From: Phoma sp. XZ068
Taxonomy: Eukaryota; Ascomycota; Dothideomycetes; Pleosporales; Didymellaceae
Direction: 5' to 3'
Assembly: GCA_004835665.1 (NCBI GenBank)
Contig: RBKR01000002.1
Location: 1,674,001-1,738,000 of the forward strand
DNA: 64,000 nucleotides
The position numbers and the translations under genes were made by a program. Below the pieces are notes generated by a model that saw only the letters and a program-made list of their open reading frames with translations, had not been told where the DNA came from and did no database searches. Shown here one piece after another: positions 34,705-43,725 of this stretch (position 1 is the stretch's first letter; each line of letters begins with the position of its first letter).

Positions 34705-36403
34705 ATGGTTTCTAAGGTTATCTTGATCACGGCTCTCATCGCCTACGTCGAGGCCCGCTTCGGCCAGGAGCAGGTTCCCATCCCGGCCATCTCTGCCGTT
34801 CAGGGCGGCGCCGCCGGAGCGGCTGCTACTGTTGCAGGCGCTGCTATCAGCGATCTTCTCGGTGGAGCCAACGCTTGCGCAAAGGTACGCTTACTCCGCT
34901 CTACTATAGCTCTACCATGACAACTTGCTCACAACTGCACAGCTCCAGCGCGCCGATCAGGTTGTCACTGAACTCGGTGGCGGCGCGGACGCCATTGCCG
35001 CAGCCATTGGTCTTGTCACTGCTGAGAAGAACACAAACCCTTTCAACAACGGCAACACCCAGAATGTCTGTGGTGACGCCAGCCTCCCTGCTACCCCAGA
35101 GCTCCGCGGTATCACCCCCCTCATTGACCCTGATGTCGATGCTGGCGGTGCTGCCGCAGCGCTCAGTGCCAGCTCGGCCGCGAACCCTCTTCCGGCTGAT
35201 GGCCTGAGTGTCTTCGATCTCATGAGCCAGGCTGGATTGGGTGATCTTGTCGCCTCCCAGGCAGCTGGTGGAAACGCTGCTGCCGGTGGAAACGCTGCTG
35301 CCGGTGGAAACGCTGGCGGCAACGCTGGAGGCAATGCTGGCGGCAACGCTGGAGGCAACGCTGGTGGTAACGCTGGCGGCAATGCTGGCGGCAATGCTGG
35401 TGGTAACGCTGGTGGTAACAATCAAGGCGCCGCCAACAACCAGCAGAAGGGAAACCAGGGCGCAGCCGCTGGCAATGGTAACGCAGCCGCTGGCAATGGT
35501 AACGCAGCCGCAGGCAATGGCAACGCAAACCAGGGCGCTGTCACCGGTGGTGCTGCTTGCAACGCTACAGCGGGCGCCGGCAATGCTGGTGCTGGCAACG
35601 CTGGAGCTGGCAACGCTGGCAACGCAAACCAGGGCAAAGCAAACCAGGGCAATGCAGGCAACGCAAACCAAGGCAACGCTGGCAACGCTGGAGCTGGCAA
35701 CGCTGGCAACGCAAACCAGGGCAAAGCAAACCAGGGCAATGCAGGCAACGCAAACCAAGGCAACGCTGGCAACGCAAACCAAGGCAACGCTGGCAACGCA
35801 AACCAAGGCAACGCTGGCAACGCAAACCAAGGCAACGCTGGCAACGCAAACCAAGGCAACGCTGGCAACGCAAACCAAGGCAACGCTGGCAACGCAAACC
35901 AAGGCAACGCTGGCAACGCAAACCAAGGCAACGCTGGCAACGCAAACCAAGGCAACGCTGGCAACGCAAACCAGGGCAATGCTAACCAGGGCAACGCGAA
36001 CCAAGGTGCTGCTGGAGGCGCTGCTGGAGGTGCCGCTGGAGGAGCTGCTGGCGGTGCTGCCGCTGGAGGAGCCGCAGACTTCGGAAAGTGCACACCCACC
36101 ATCATCTTCGAGGGCGGCCAGAACGGACGCCCTGCCGACGAGTTCACCTTCCAGATCGCCGACCCCGTTGCTCGCGGCGGCCAGGGTGAAGCCCTCAACC
36201 CCAACATCATCACCAACGCTCTCTGCAACCAGCTCACCAACGTTTGCGACGCCAACGATGCTGCTAAGGCGCTCTGCGAGGATGCTAAGGCCCAGGTCCA
36301 GGCCGCTGGCACCAGGGATCAGAGCACTGCTGACCTCTTCAACGCTGCTCTTGGCTTCGCCAACGCTAAGAAGAGGGATATGAGGCGCGGACTGAGGTTG
36401 TAA
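34705..36403 (+). CDS. Secreted Asn/Gly/Ala tandem-repeat protein
   Basis: Exons 34705-34884 and 34943-36403 join to 546 residues. MVSKVILITALIAYVEA is a likely signal peptide. Residues about 60-165 are an Ala-rich, weakly structured domain. From about 169 low-complexity repeats begin (GGNAAA, GGNAGGNA), then NAGAGNAGNANQGKANQG occurs twice, then about ten copies of NAGNANQG (about 326-406), encoded by a near-perfect 24-bp repeat. A C-terminal domain of about 100 residues follows (KCTPTIIFEGG, ADEFTFQIADP, LNPNIITNALCNQLTNVC) with four or more Cys. This tail looks like the conserved domain of a family of secreted ascomycete proteins seen with variable repeats. It ends in a basic stretch (AKKRDMRRGLRL). 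The role is unknown; cell-wall or extracellular-matrix association is inferred. The repeats should vary in number between strains. Confidence 0.85.
35579..35978 (+). repeat. 24-bp coding minisatellite
   Basis: In-frame array of AACGCTGGCAACGCAAACCA plus AGGC. About ten uninterrupted copies span about 35738-35978. Less regular copies and a duplicated larger block (containing GGCAAAGCAAACCAGGGC twice, near 35634 and 35718) lie upstream. Since 24 is divisible by 3, copy-number change keeps the frame. Confidence 0.9.
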
Positions 36404-36423
36404 GCGTTGCGAGTGTGAGCCAG

Positions 36424-36604
36424 GCAGGGTTATCAGAGCATAGCTCCCCTTTGACCCTGGATTGGGAGCGGGATCGTTGATCGGGCAGGGTTGTTAGAGC
36501 ATAGTCTCCCCTTTGACCCTGAGACACGAGCATTACGCATCGATACGGTTATGGAAAAGGTTGATCAGGCAGGGTGTTCAGAGCACAGCTCCCCTCCGAC
36601 CCTG
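36424..36604 (+). repeat. Three hairpin repeats after the repeat-protein gene
   Basis: Three copies of a 36-37 nt element at 36424-36459, 36485-36521 and 36569-36604. Each starts GCAGGGT and ends ACCCTG, giving an invariant 6-bp outer stem CAGGGT/ACCCTG. Each also holds an inner GAGC/GCTC (or GAG/CTC) stem with a short ATA- or ACA-type loop and a CTCCCCT strand. The first copy begins 20 nt after the stop codon, so the elements probably lie in the 3' UTR. Confidence 0.7.
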
Positions 36605-36813
36605 AATCAGCGTGTAGATGGAAGGATGGACAGATTTCATAGAGTTCTCTTATTTTATATCTTCTCTTGTGGGTATGTAAGATTAAGATTATGATGACGA
36701 ATATACGAGTACACCACCAAGCCTCAATTCTTTCTTCATCTCAAGTGATTCACTGTTCCTGACCTTTCCATACATAGCCTCTCATCTTCCACTTATCCTT
36801 CGCATGTTAACCT

Positions 36814-38025
36814 TCACATGTCGCTAGCAACATCCTTGCCCTTCCTCGCGCCTGGGCGCCTCCATCTCGGCTCATCTACATCTCCACCATCTGGTCCGAA
36901 CTCATCAATCCCCTCGACCATCGCCCTCGCCTCTTCATACTTACGCCTGCACTGAGTAGCAAGACGCTCTACCTCTCTAACATTGCGTCTCATCTCCAGA
37001 AGAAGAGCATATGGACGCATATCGGTGCTATCGGTCGAAGTGGAGAGGGAGCTGACGATTGAGAGCCTTCGGTTCGCTGCGCTCTCATCACCGAGAGATG
37101 CCCAGCGACGTCGACGAGCAGCGCGTCCTGCCTCGGCCTCGAGCTCAGCAAGCTCGCGATCCGAGCGAGCAAGGAATTCATCCATGGTTTCCTCATGTTG
37201 CTCTGGCACTTGCTGTCTGGTGCGCTGTCGTGCCCCTGCGTCGAAAGCGGTTGGTCGCGTTGCGCGAAGATTGCGCAGGCGTTGATGGGGGTCACGAACT
37301 GTGCTTTTCTCGAAGACAATTGGTTCTGAAAGCGTGCGGTGGATGCGGGGTCGAGGATTCTCTCGCGGCATGGTACGTGGTGAGACTGGAGTGTCCTCAG
37401 TCCAAGTACGATGAGGCTCAGCAGACTCATGGATGTAAGCGCCGCGGCGAGAAGGCCCAGCTGATGCATCCTGAGGCTCATAACGTCCAACACGATCGCG
37501 CTCGTAGGGCAGCTGGTGGTGAGGAGGCTGTTGAGGGCCAGTGTGCTCATAAGAGGAAGCTCGCTGAATAGGTCTGGCCGATGCGCTTCTCACTAGACGC
37601 TGATAAGTCACATAGTTCATAGTATACCTCATCCTCCTAAGTGCAGTCCGATCGTTCATCAGCTCACTCTGACGCGCGACAACGTGCCAAATCGGAAGGA
37701 CAGGACCCCTGAAAAACATATCTAGTATAGACATTCTGCCGGATTTCAAGAGGTCCCAGTCGCTCTCGGCGACTTGTCGTCCGAATTTAGGGTCTAACCA
37801 GTGCTGAAACTCTGCCAACTCGAGGAGGTAATCGACATCGAATTTGATGCGGGAAAAGTCTTCGGGATGAGGAAATCCTGGCGGAGGCATATTGCTGATA
37901 GGACGATATCCACCCATGCTTAGAGGAGCTTGGTAAGTGGCCCGTAGAATGTCGTTCCAGCAGCTGCGTGCCTTGAGGGGAGCATCTTCGTCAGGGCGGA
38001 ATCTGATGCTAGCAATGTCTGACAT
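36814..38025 (-). CDS. Hypothetical protein, Arg-rich with C-terminal helix
   Basis: Single-exon frame of 403 residues from the ATG at 38025 (MSDIASIRFRPDEDAPLKAR). The frame stays open upstream without changing this choice. The N-terminal about 150 residues look folded and may be a conserved domain (YLLELAEFQHWLDPKFGRQV, DWDLLKSGRMSILDMFFRG). A disordered Arg/Ser/Pro-rich middle follows, then a predicted coiled coil (DEFLARSDRELAELEAEAGR) and a second helix (LLLEMRRNVREVERLATQCR). There is no signal peptide or membrane segment. Function is not recognised. Confidence 0.7.
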   Translation of the reverse strand: MSDIASIRFRPDEDAPLKARSCWNDILRATYQAPLSMGGYRPISNMPPPGFPHPEDFSRIKFDVDYLLELAEFQHWLDPKFGRQVAESDWDLLKSGRMSILDMFFRGPVLPIWHVVARQSELMNDRTALRRMRYTMNYVTYQRLVRSASARPIQRASSYEHTGPQQPPHHQLPYERDRVGRYEPQDASAGPSRRGAYIHESAEPHRTWTEDTPVSPRTMPRENPRPRIHRTLSEPIVFEKSTVRDPHQRLRNLRATRPTAFDAGARQRTRQQVPEQHEETMDEFLARSDRELAELEAEAGRAARRRRWASLGDESAANRRLSIVSSLSTSTDSTDMRPYALLLEMRRNVREVERLATQCRRKYEEARAMVEGIDEFGPDGGDVDEPRWRRPGARKGKDVASDM

Positions 38026-38546
38026 GATGCCTTTCTTGATGATTATATCAAAATAAAGTTTACTTAATTGTATCGATATAGTACCGTAGAACAGTTGATA
38101 AGGTGTGTTGTAGAGCAGAAGGGGAGGCGAGCATACACTTATATACAATGAAGACCTTGTCAGTGAGTGACGTGCGCTTGTGAAGCACGGAAGTGCAAAC
38201 ATCAGTCATTGACTGGTTTGTGTTGAATATGCACGCGCAAACCTCGCCGTTTGAAGGATTGAACTCTGTTAGTGTGAAGGATCGACATCATGAGTTGATC
38301 ACTCCTTCCTCGTCAAACGAGGCAGCCATTGTCACCGCACCTATCAAGTACGTGACTTTTCTCAGACTCGCCATTTCACTTGCCATAATTCAAGGTGCTC
38401 ACCGTCACACCCAAGTACGCAGCATCAGTTCATATAAAGCTTACCAGCACACGCTCAACATCTAGAACATAACACACTGACGAGCTCACCTCGAGTAACC
38501 TGTCAAACCCGAACCAAAACTTCAAACAATCAACAACACCAACAAC
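38026..38546. other. Divergent intergenic region
   Basis: 520 bp between the minus-strand hypothetical gene and the plus-strand Gly-rich gene. The right side is A/C-rich (AACAACACCAACAAC), typical of a fungal 5' leader. No other feature was seen. Confidence 0.35.
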
Positions 38547-39002
38547 ATGTTTCCCCACGGCCATTACGGACGCCCTCGTGGCCACGGCTCGTTCCCTCCC
38601 CCGCATGCACCTGGCATGAATCCTGGCATGGGTCCTCCGAATCCTGGCATGGGAGGTCGTCCTGGCATGGGAGGCGCTCCAGGTATGGGAGGTTTCTCAG
38701 CCCCCCGTCACCGCCTTGGTGGAGTGCGATACGATCCCTACGGCTACGGCAGCGACGACGAAGACGATGCGTACGAGATGGACGGGCATCATCACCATGG
38801 GGGTATTGCTTCTCTTCCTCCACATCTTCGTGATTTGTTTGAGAGGACTGTCGAGCTGGCGCATGATATTCGTGAGCAACGCGCACGTGGCGGCATGGGT
38901 GGGTATGGTGGTGGCTTTGGTGGTGCTCCGCGTGGAGGTCGTGGAGGACGATATGGAGGTGGTATGGGTGGACACTACGATGACGATGATTACTGGGATT
39001 AG
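38547..39002 (+). CDS. Small Gly/Met/Pro-rich RGG-type protein
   Basis: Single exon, 151 residues, starting MFPHGHYGRPRGHGSFPP. The N-terminal part carries PGMGG-type repeats (NPGMGPPNPGMGGRPGMGGA). The centre has an acidic patch (GSDDEDDAYEMDG) and a short helix (LPPHLRDLFERTVELAHDIR). The C-terminal part is RGG/GGYGG-like (RGGRGGRYGGGMGGHYDDDD). This layout resembles low-complexity RNA-binding or condensate-forming proteins, but no RRM is present. The A/C-rich leader with an AACAACATG start context supports expression. Confidence 0.7.
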   Translation: MFPHGHYGRPRGHGSFPPPHAPGMNPGMGPPNPGMGGRPGMGGAPGMGGFSAPRHRLGGVRYDPYGYGSDDEDDAYEMDGHHHHGGIASLPPHLRDLFERTVELAHDIREQRARGGMGGYGGGFGGAPRGGRGGRYGGGMGGHYDDDDYWD

Positions 39003-39172
39003 AAGAGACTCGAAACTCTGGGTGTGGCTCACGAAGAAAGCATACATGTTGCGGCCTGGGAGTGCTCAGATGCGTACAAGTAGTTGTTAGGTAGCATAAG
39101 ATTTGAATCTACCTACGAAACTAAACGCAATCGCCTACAATGACTATTTCCTGACTGACTGATTCAACCTTC

Positions 39173-41008
39173 TCACACTCTCCTCTTATCCTGAAGCTTC
39201 CACGCGCTACAAATCCGTTTCGCAACCCCATCGCCCGCCCACCACGCACCAGTCACAGTCCCCAACGCCACAAATGGCGCTGTGTGTTCACCTGCTAACC
39301 ACAATCCCCTCTCAGGCACACCCCTCCTCATAACCTCAACATCTTCGTCGCCCCTCTCCAGTCCAGTCTGGAAATTCGCATACGACCCAAACCCAGCCAG
39401 TTCATCGTTTGCCCATGCCGTTGCTAGAATGTGATTCGGTCGGTGGGCGGCGTTGTCAGGGTCGAAATTTGGTAACTTAGAGAAGTAGGGCTCAAAGAAG
39501 TCGATCAGTGCGCGTTTCTGAGCTGAAGGGTCTGGGTGAGTGGATACAATGTCTGCGACGTGCTGACTCGTAGGGCCGTACGTATAGAACAGCAGCGTTG
39601 GGTGAGCGGTGGAGCCAGGAAGTGCGGCGAGGTTAACGGCTTCTTGGTTCCAGTGCTCGGGATTCGTGGCTGAGGCGTACAAGGGCGCGATGAAAGATGT
39701 GAAGCCAGCATAGTGCGAGGGGTCCACGGGTGAGTCGGCGGCACCGAGTTGGTGGACCGGAGCTGCTGTTGCTGGAACGTTGGGTATTGTCGGTGAAGTG
39801 CTTGAGGCGGGCGCGGCTTGTGAGGTGCTGCTGGAGTTTGATGTATTCCAGAAAGCTGTGGGGAAGCTGATGTAAACCTATTTTCGTCAATAAAATGAGC
39901 GTTGAAAGGAAAAAAAAGCATCTAAGCTGACCTTGTCCAAATGTCCATAACCAATAGAAGCTATTCCTTCCTGTAGTCTCTGCGGTAACGCCGGTTCGAA
40001 AGCATCAAGATTCTTCTTCAGCCAACCCAATGGCGCCGTCATAACAACCTCATCGAACTCCTCTCTTTGCTTACCCCCGGGGCCTTCAAATTCGATTGTC
40101 ACCGAAGGGTCTGCACCCTCATCGCTTGGATTAGAGACCAGCTTCTTCACTGTATGCTGGTAATAAATGCCTTCGTTTTGGGCCGGCTCAGCAATCTTTT
40201 CAAGCACCTTCTTATACGTCCCGGCGACGAACAGGTTCTCGCCATCAATGCACTCCTCCATCCAGAAGAATCTCAGACTCTGCTTTTGGATCTCACTCCC
40301 AATAAATGCACCCCACATCTCTGACATCTGCAAGATCGTCTCTCTCTTCTTTCTCGCCTCCTCCTCTTTCTCGTCAGCGAACAGCTTCTCCACCGCTTCC
40401 TCAAAGAAGTTGTACAAGCTCTTCTTCGGATCTATTGCTGCGGACTCTGCATTGGAGTGTTTCATGGCCTGTTCGATGATTGACCACACAAGCTCGGTGT
40501 TCTCTGAAGCTTCCTTGCCTGACAAGTAATTACCCAGAGCATCGACGACGGATTGCCGACCGTCCCAGTTCATAGTTACTGTGTTTGTCTCCTTGGCGAG
40601 GTCCAGGATAGGGTTATCTTCTGTACCGTGGATCCAGTTTGGGCCACTATGTAGTCCATCAGCTCCTACCTTCTACACTAAGAGAAGGCACACCTACAGA
40701 TCGACTAGATGATCACCCACTTTCCCCTGACAAAATCGTCCACCGACTCGGTTCCGCCCCTCGAAGATGGTTACCTTGGCACCATGCTTGAGTAACACAT
40801 CCGCGCATCGTAAACCAGCCACCCCAGCGCCTACGATACCGATATGTGGTATCTTGCCTGCGGCTCTTCGAATCATGGGAGCGGCATCGCCGTTCGAGGC
40901 CGGCAGATCGAGATGTATGCGGTTCCCCGTCGGACTAGAGCCCGCACCTACGGTATTTGGACTGTTGTGAGGTTTGTAAGCCCGGTTCTCGTTACCTATA
41001 TTACCCAT
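39173..41008 (-). CDS. FAD-dependent amine (polyamine) oxidase
   Basis: Flavin amine oxidase of the Fms1/PAO/LSD1 superfamily, which oxidises polyamines or other amines with release of H2O2. Exons 41008-40698, 40646-39932 and 39877-39173 join to 576 residues. The ATG at 41008 is the first true one. Features: the Rossmann FAD motif HIGIVGAGVAGLRCADVLLK, EGRNRVGGR, GPNWIHG rebuilt across intron 1, the helix WMEECIDGENLFVAGTYKKV, MTAPLGWLKKN, and the C-terminal FAD motif LAGEHTAPFVALGTVTGAWWAG. A low-complexity Ser/Ala/Pro insert (about 355-395) immediately after the YISFPTAFW strand is unusual. No mitochondrial or peroxisomal signal is evident (the end KRRV is not a PTS1). The substrate cannot be read from sequence. 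Confidence 0.9.
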
Positions 41009-42132
41009 GGCTGTGAATATGGCCAGGATACGGCTTGAAAGAGGAAGCAACTGGGACTAATATGAAATGTATTGGCAGCTTATGCGTGGCTTGTAGCAGG
41101 GGGCCTTTGAGCGGGGTTACGATGGGAAGGGATGGTATATTTTCGTGGGGTAAGAGTGTATCCTCAGGACCACCTCGTAAAGTGAGTGTTACAAGAACCG
41201 ACATGATTTCAACCGAACTTTGATATGCTGGTGTTGGCACGCGCTCGGTCAAGAACTACTCGTCTGGGAAGGAGTGGTAAACAACGCCAAGCATGGGGTG
41301 GCGTCTGCTACGGCAGGCGTGATGAAAGTTGGTGAAGAGACATAACCGAACTAAACTCGACTCACCTGATACCCATTGGAGGGAAAGACCGCTCATGCAG
41401 TATGCCAATTCGCGTGACTATCTTAAAGAGCCTCAAGCATGCAAGACGGTCCGGATGCAGTGCAAGAGGGTGTAGGGAACTAGCGCGTGATAAGACATTT
41501 TGCCTTACTGACGGTCGACGCTAACCAATTTGGGTGCCACGAGGGCTTACGGTGACGCTTATTGGGCAATATACAAGGGCTTACTGCTATGGGCTTGAAT
41601 GTCCTCCATGTTGTCACCGATGCAGATGAATTCAATTGTTTGGTAAACGAGTGTGACATTTAGGTTTTCATCCTATATAGCCCACCCTTCCTTGGTACTT
41701 CGTACTTCCTTCACCTTCCTATACCCTTTTCACAAGGTTGACAAACAAAAGCTCAGAGAGTGCAATGAGCTCCAGCCACAGGCGCAGAGCTCGTTCTCCA
41801 TGAAGCATATTCCCTTCCCTTTCCAATGTACTTTATCCCAAAAAACGTGCAGATAACAAATACAGTCATCCACATGCTCATTAAAAGCAGCTCGCGTAAA
41901 GGCCGGGAACGCAAGAAGTTCAAAAAAAGATCTCCTCAAGTCCCGAGGTAGGACTAGAGAAGAGACGAATGGTAGATATTTGAAAAATGGAGCAGTCTGA
42001 AATCCGCCATATGCACTTCGCCGAACGCAGAACAAGAAGGAAAGAGTCGTAACGGGCCGTAAGACTGTGGTATCATAGATGCCCCAGTGATATGCACAAA
42101 GGAAACTGGTTCCCAGTGATTCTTTCAAGTGT
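41009..42132. other. Intergenic, nothing recognised
   Basis: Upstream of the amine oxidase and downstream of the polyQ-containing gene, which is also on the minus strand. No open frame with a credible product and no repeats were seen. Confidence 0.35.
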
Positions 42133-43725
42133 CTAAAACATGGTGCTCTTGCGCTTCTCAGCGCTGGTGAAAATGAGCTTTGGTGTCGAGCGACGCTGGC
42201 CAAGGGTGGGGCGGACTTCGACAAAGCCCTCCTCGCTGCTTACACTTGTAGCAGTGTAAGAACGGTCGATGGAGGTTCCACGGGAGCGCTCCTTTGAAGC
42301 CTGGCGCTCCGAACCAATAGCGCCGTTGGCAACAGCACGAAGGCTGCCAATGCTGGGCCTGCCGGAAAGGCTGCCGCTGCCGCCGCTGCGTACGCTGTCG
42401 GAGTCGTTGTCTGACGATGGGAAGTTCTCGCTGTCGGGGGATGCGCTGCCGCTGCCAGTGCGCTGACCTCGACGGCCGATGCCAGCACGAACAAGGTTGC
42501 TAATCGCCTGGCGGCGTTGGCGGGCGGCGAAGTTCTTGCTACCCTCGTGCTTGGAAGTGGGGCTGGCCTTGAGCTCTTCGATCGAGGGAGGTCCACGGGG
42601 CTGACGGACGGGATGCTCTCCAGCACGGGCCTGACCAGGACCGAACGTTCCGGTCATGGGAGTGGCTGGGAAGCCAACAGAGCGGACGAAGGCAGACTTG
42701 GGACCCTCAGGCATCTCAGCCCTAGAGTCAAGCGCAAGCGACGAAGGCTGCTTCTTGTGGCCACGACGGAAGGCGTTCGCGGATGGTGGAGGAAGAGGAA
42801 CAACATCCTGAGGAGGTGTCCCTGACTTCTTGGGAGGCGATGCGCTGCGTGCCCATGGGCTGGGGTTGACCTCGTTGGGAGGGGAGACGTGGAGGACCGG
42901 GGTGTCGACCTTGGGAGGAGAAGGCGCAAATCCGGGGGTTGGGGGCGGTGGAGAGTGCGACAAGTTGTCCACCTGCTGGTAGGCGGGGTCGACAACGTAC
43001 TGGTACTGGCCGGTCATCTGGTTGAAAACGAGATAAACACCAGCCTGTCCAGTCTCCTGAACAGCGGGGGCGCTGTGCTGGAACTGCTGGCCATAGGCGT
43101 TGGTCAAGGGTGTGGCAGGGTACTGCTGCGCCTGGCGCATGCCGTTGATGTTCATGTTGCCAAACTGCTGGGCAGTAAGCGCGAGAAGCTGCTGCTGGAG
43201 CTGCTGCTGCCTCTGGGCAAGGTAGACCTCGGTAGCGAGGAGCTGGGCGGCAACAGCGGGATCCATCTCGCCGTCATCGTACTGCATGGCAGGAGGAGCG
43301 AGAACCTGGTCGTAGAGCATGTTGTGCTGCTGCTGCTGCTGCTGCTGGTACTGGTTGGCACCACCAAAGCCAGAACCAACGGCAGTCTGGGGACCGTTCT
43401 GGTTGAAGTTCCTGGAGAGGCGGTTGTTCTGGTTTCCGCCAACGCTGTGCTGTCGCTGGTTGTAGGGAGCAGAAGCAGGAGGCTGGGCCGACGACGGTGT
43501 CTTGGGCGCAGTGCGGAGGCCGGCCAGAAGATGGGAGCGGCTGGTGCGAGGAGTCTGAACCTCGTTCTCGGCGATCGAGGCGACCTTGGGTGGGGACGCG
43601 ACGCTGAGACGTTTCAGAGCAGCACCCTTGCCGCGAGACGCAAAGCTCGAGGTAGGGTTGCCGAAGCCCTGGGACTGGAAGTTGTTGTAGGACATTTGAG
43701 CAAGACCGCCAGCGTCCATGCTCAT
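42133..43725 (-). CDS. Disordered polyQ/Pro-rich conserved-type protein
   Basis: Single frame of 530 residues from the first true ATG at 43725 (MSMDAGGLAQMSYNNFQSQG). The frame is open upstream to 43788 without ATG, and a TTGTTGCAG acceptor-like site there leaves room for an upstream exon. The protein is largely disordered: a conserved-looking basic block (GKGAALKRLS, TSRSHLLAGLRTAPKTP), a Q7 tract, a Gln-rich helix (LAQRQQQLQQQLLALTAQQF), a short structured segment (GVYLVFNQMTGQYQYVVDPA), Pro-rich stretches, a basic helix (FAARQRRQAISNLVRAGIGR) and a Ser-rich tail ending SAEKRKSTMF. The layout suggests a regulatory or RNA-associated scaffold, but no family name can be given. Confidence 0.8.
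   Translation of the reverse strand: MSMDAGGLAQMSYNNFQSQGFGNPTSSFASRGKGAALKRLSVASPPKVASIAENEVQTPRTSRSHLLAGLRTAPKTPSSAQPPASAPYNQRQHSVGGNQNNRLSRNFNQNGPQTAVGSGFGGANQYQQQQQQQHNMLYDQVLAPPAMQYDDGEMDPAVAAQLLATEVYLAQRQQQLQQQLLALTAQQFGNMNINGMRQAQQYPATPLTNAYGQQFQHSAPAVQETGQAGVYLVFNQMTGQYQYVVDPAYQQVDNLSHSPPPPTPGFAPSPPKVDTPVLHVSPPNEVNPSPWARSASPPKKSGTPPQDVVPLPPPSANAFRRGHKKQPSSLALDSRAEMPEGPKSAFVRSVGFPATPMTGTFGPGQARAGEHPVRQPRGPPSIEELKASPTSKHEGSKNFAARQRRQAISNLVRAGIGRRGQRTGSGSASPDSENFPSSDNDSDSVRSGGSGSLSGRPSIGSLRAVANGAIGSERQASKERSRGTSIDRSYTATSVSSEEGFVEVRPTLGQRRSTPKLIFTSAEKRKSTMF

Noticed and set aside
35579..35978. Regular direct repeats that could suggest a CRISPR-like array
   Set aside because: The units are contiguous without unique spacers, are in frame inside a coding exon, and the genome is eukaryotic.
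34904..36004. 366-codon antisense frame with VALVCVAS repeats
   Set aside because: It is the complement of the 24-bp repeat. Because the period is a multiple of three, several frames stay open. The sense frame has a signal peptide, an intron and a structured tail.
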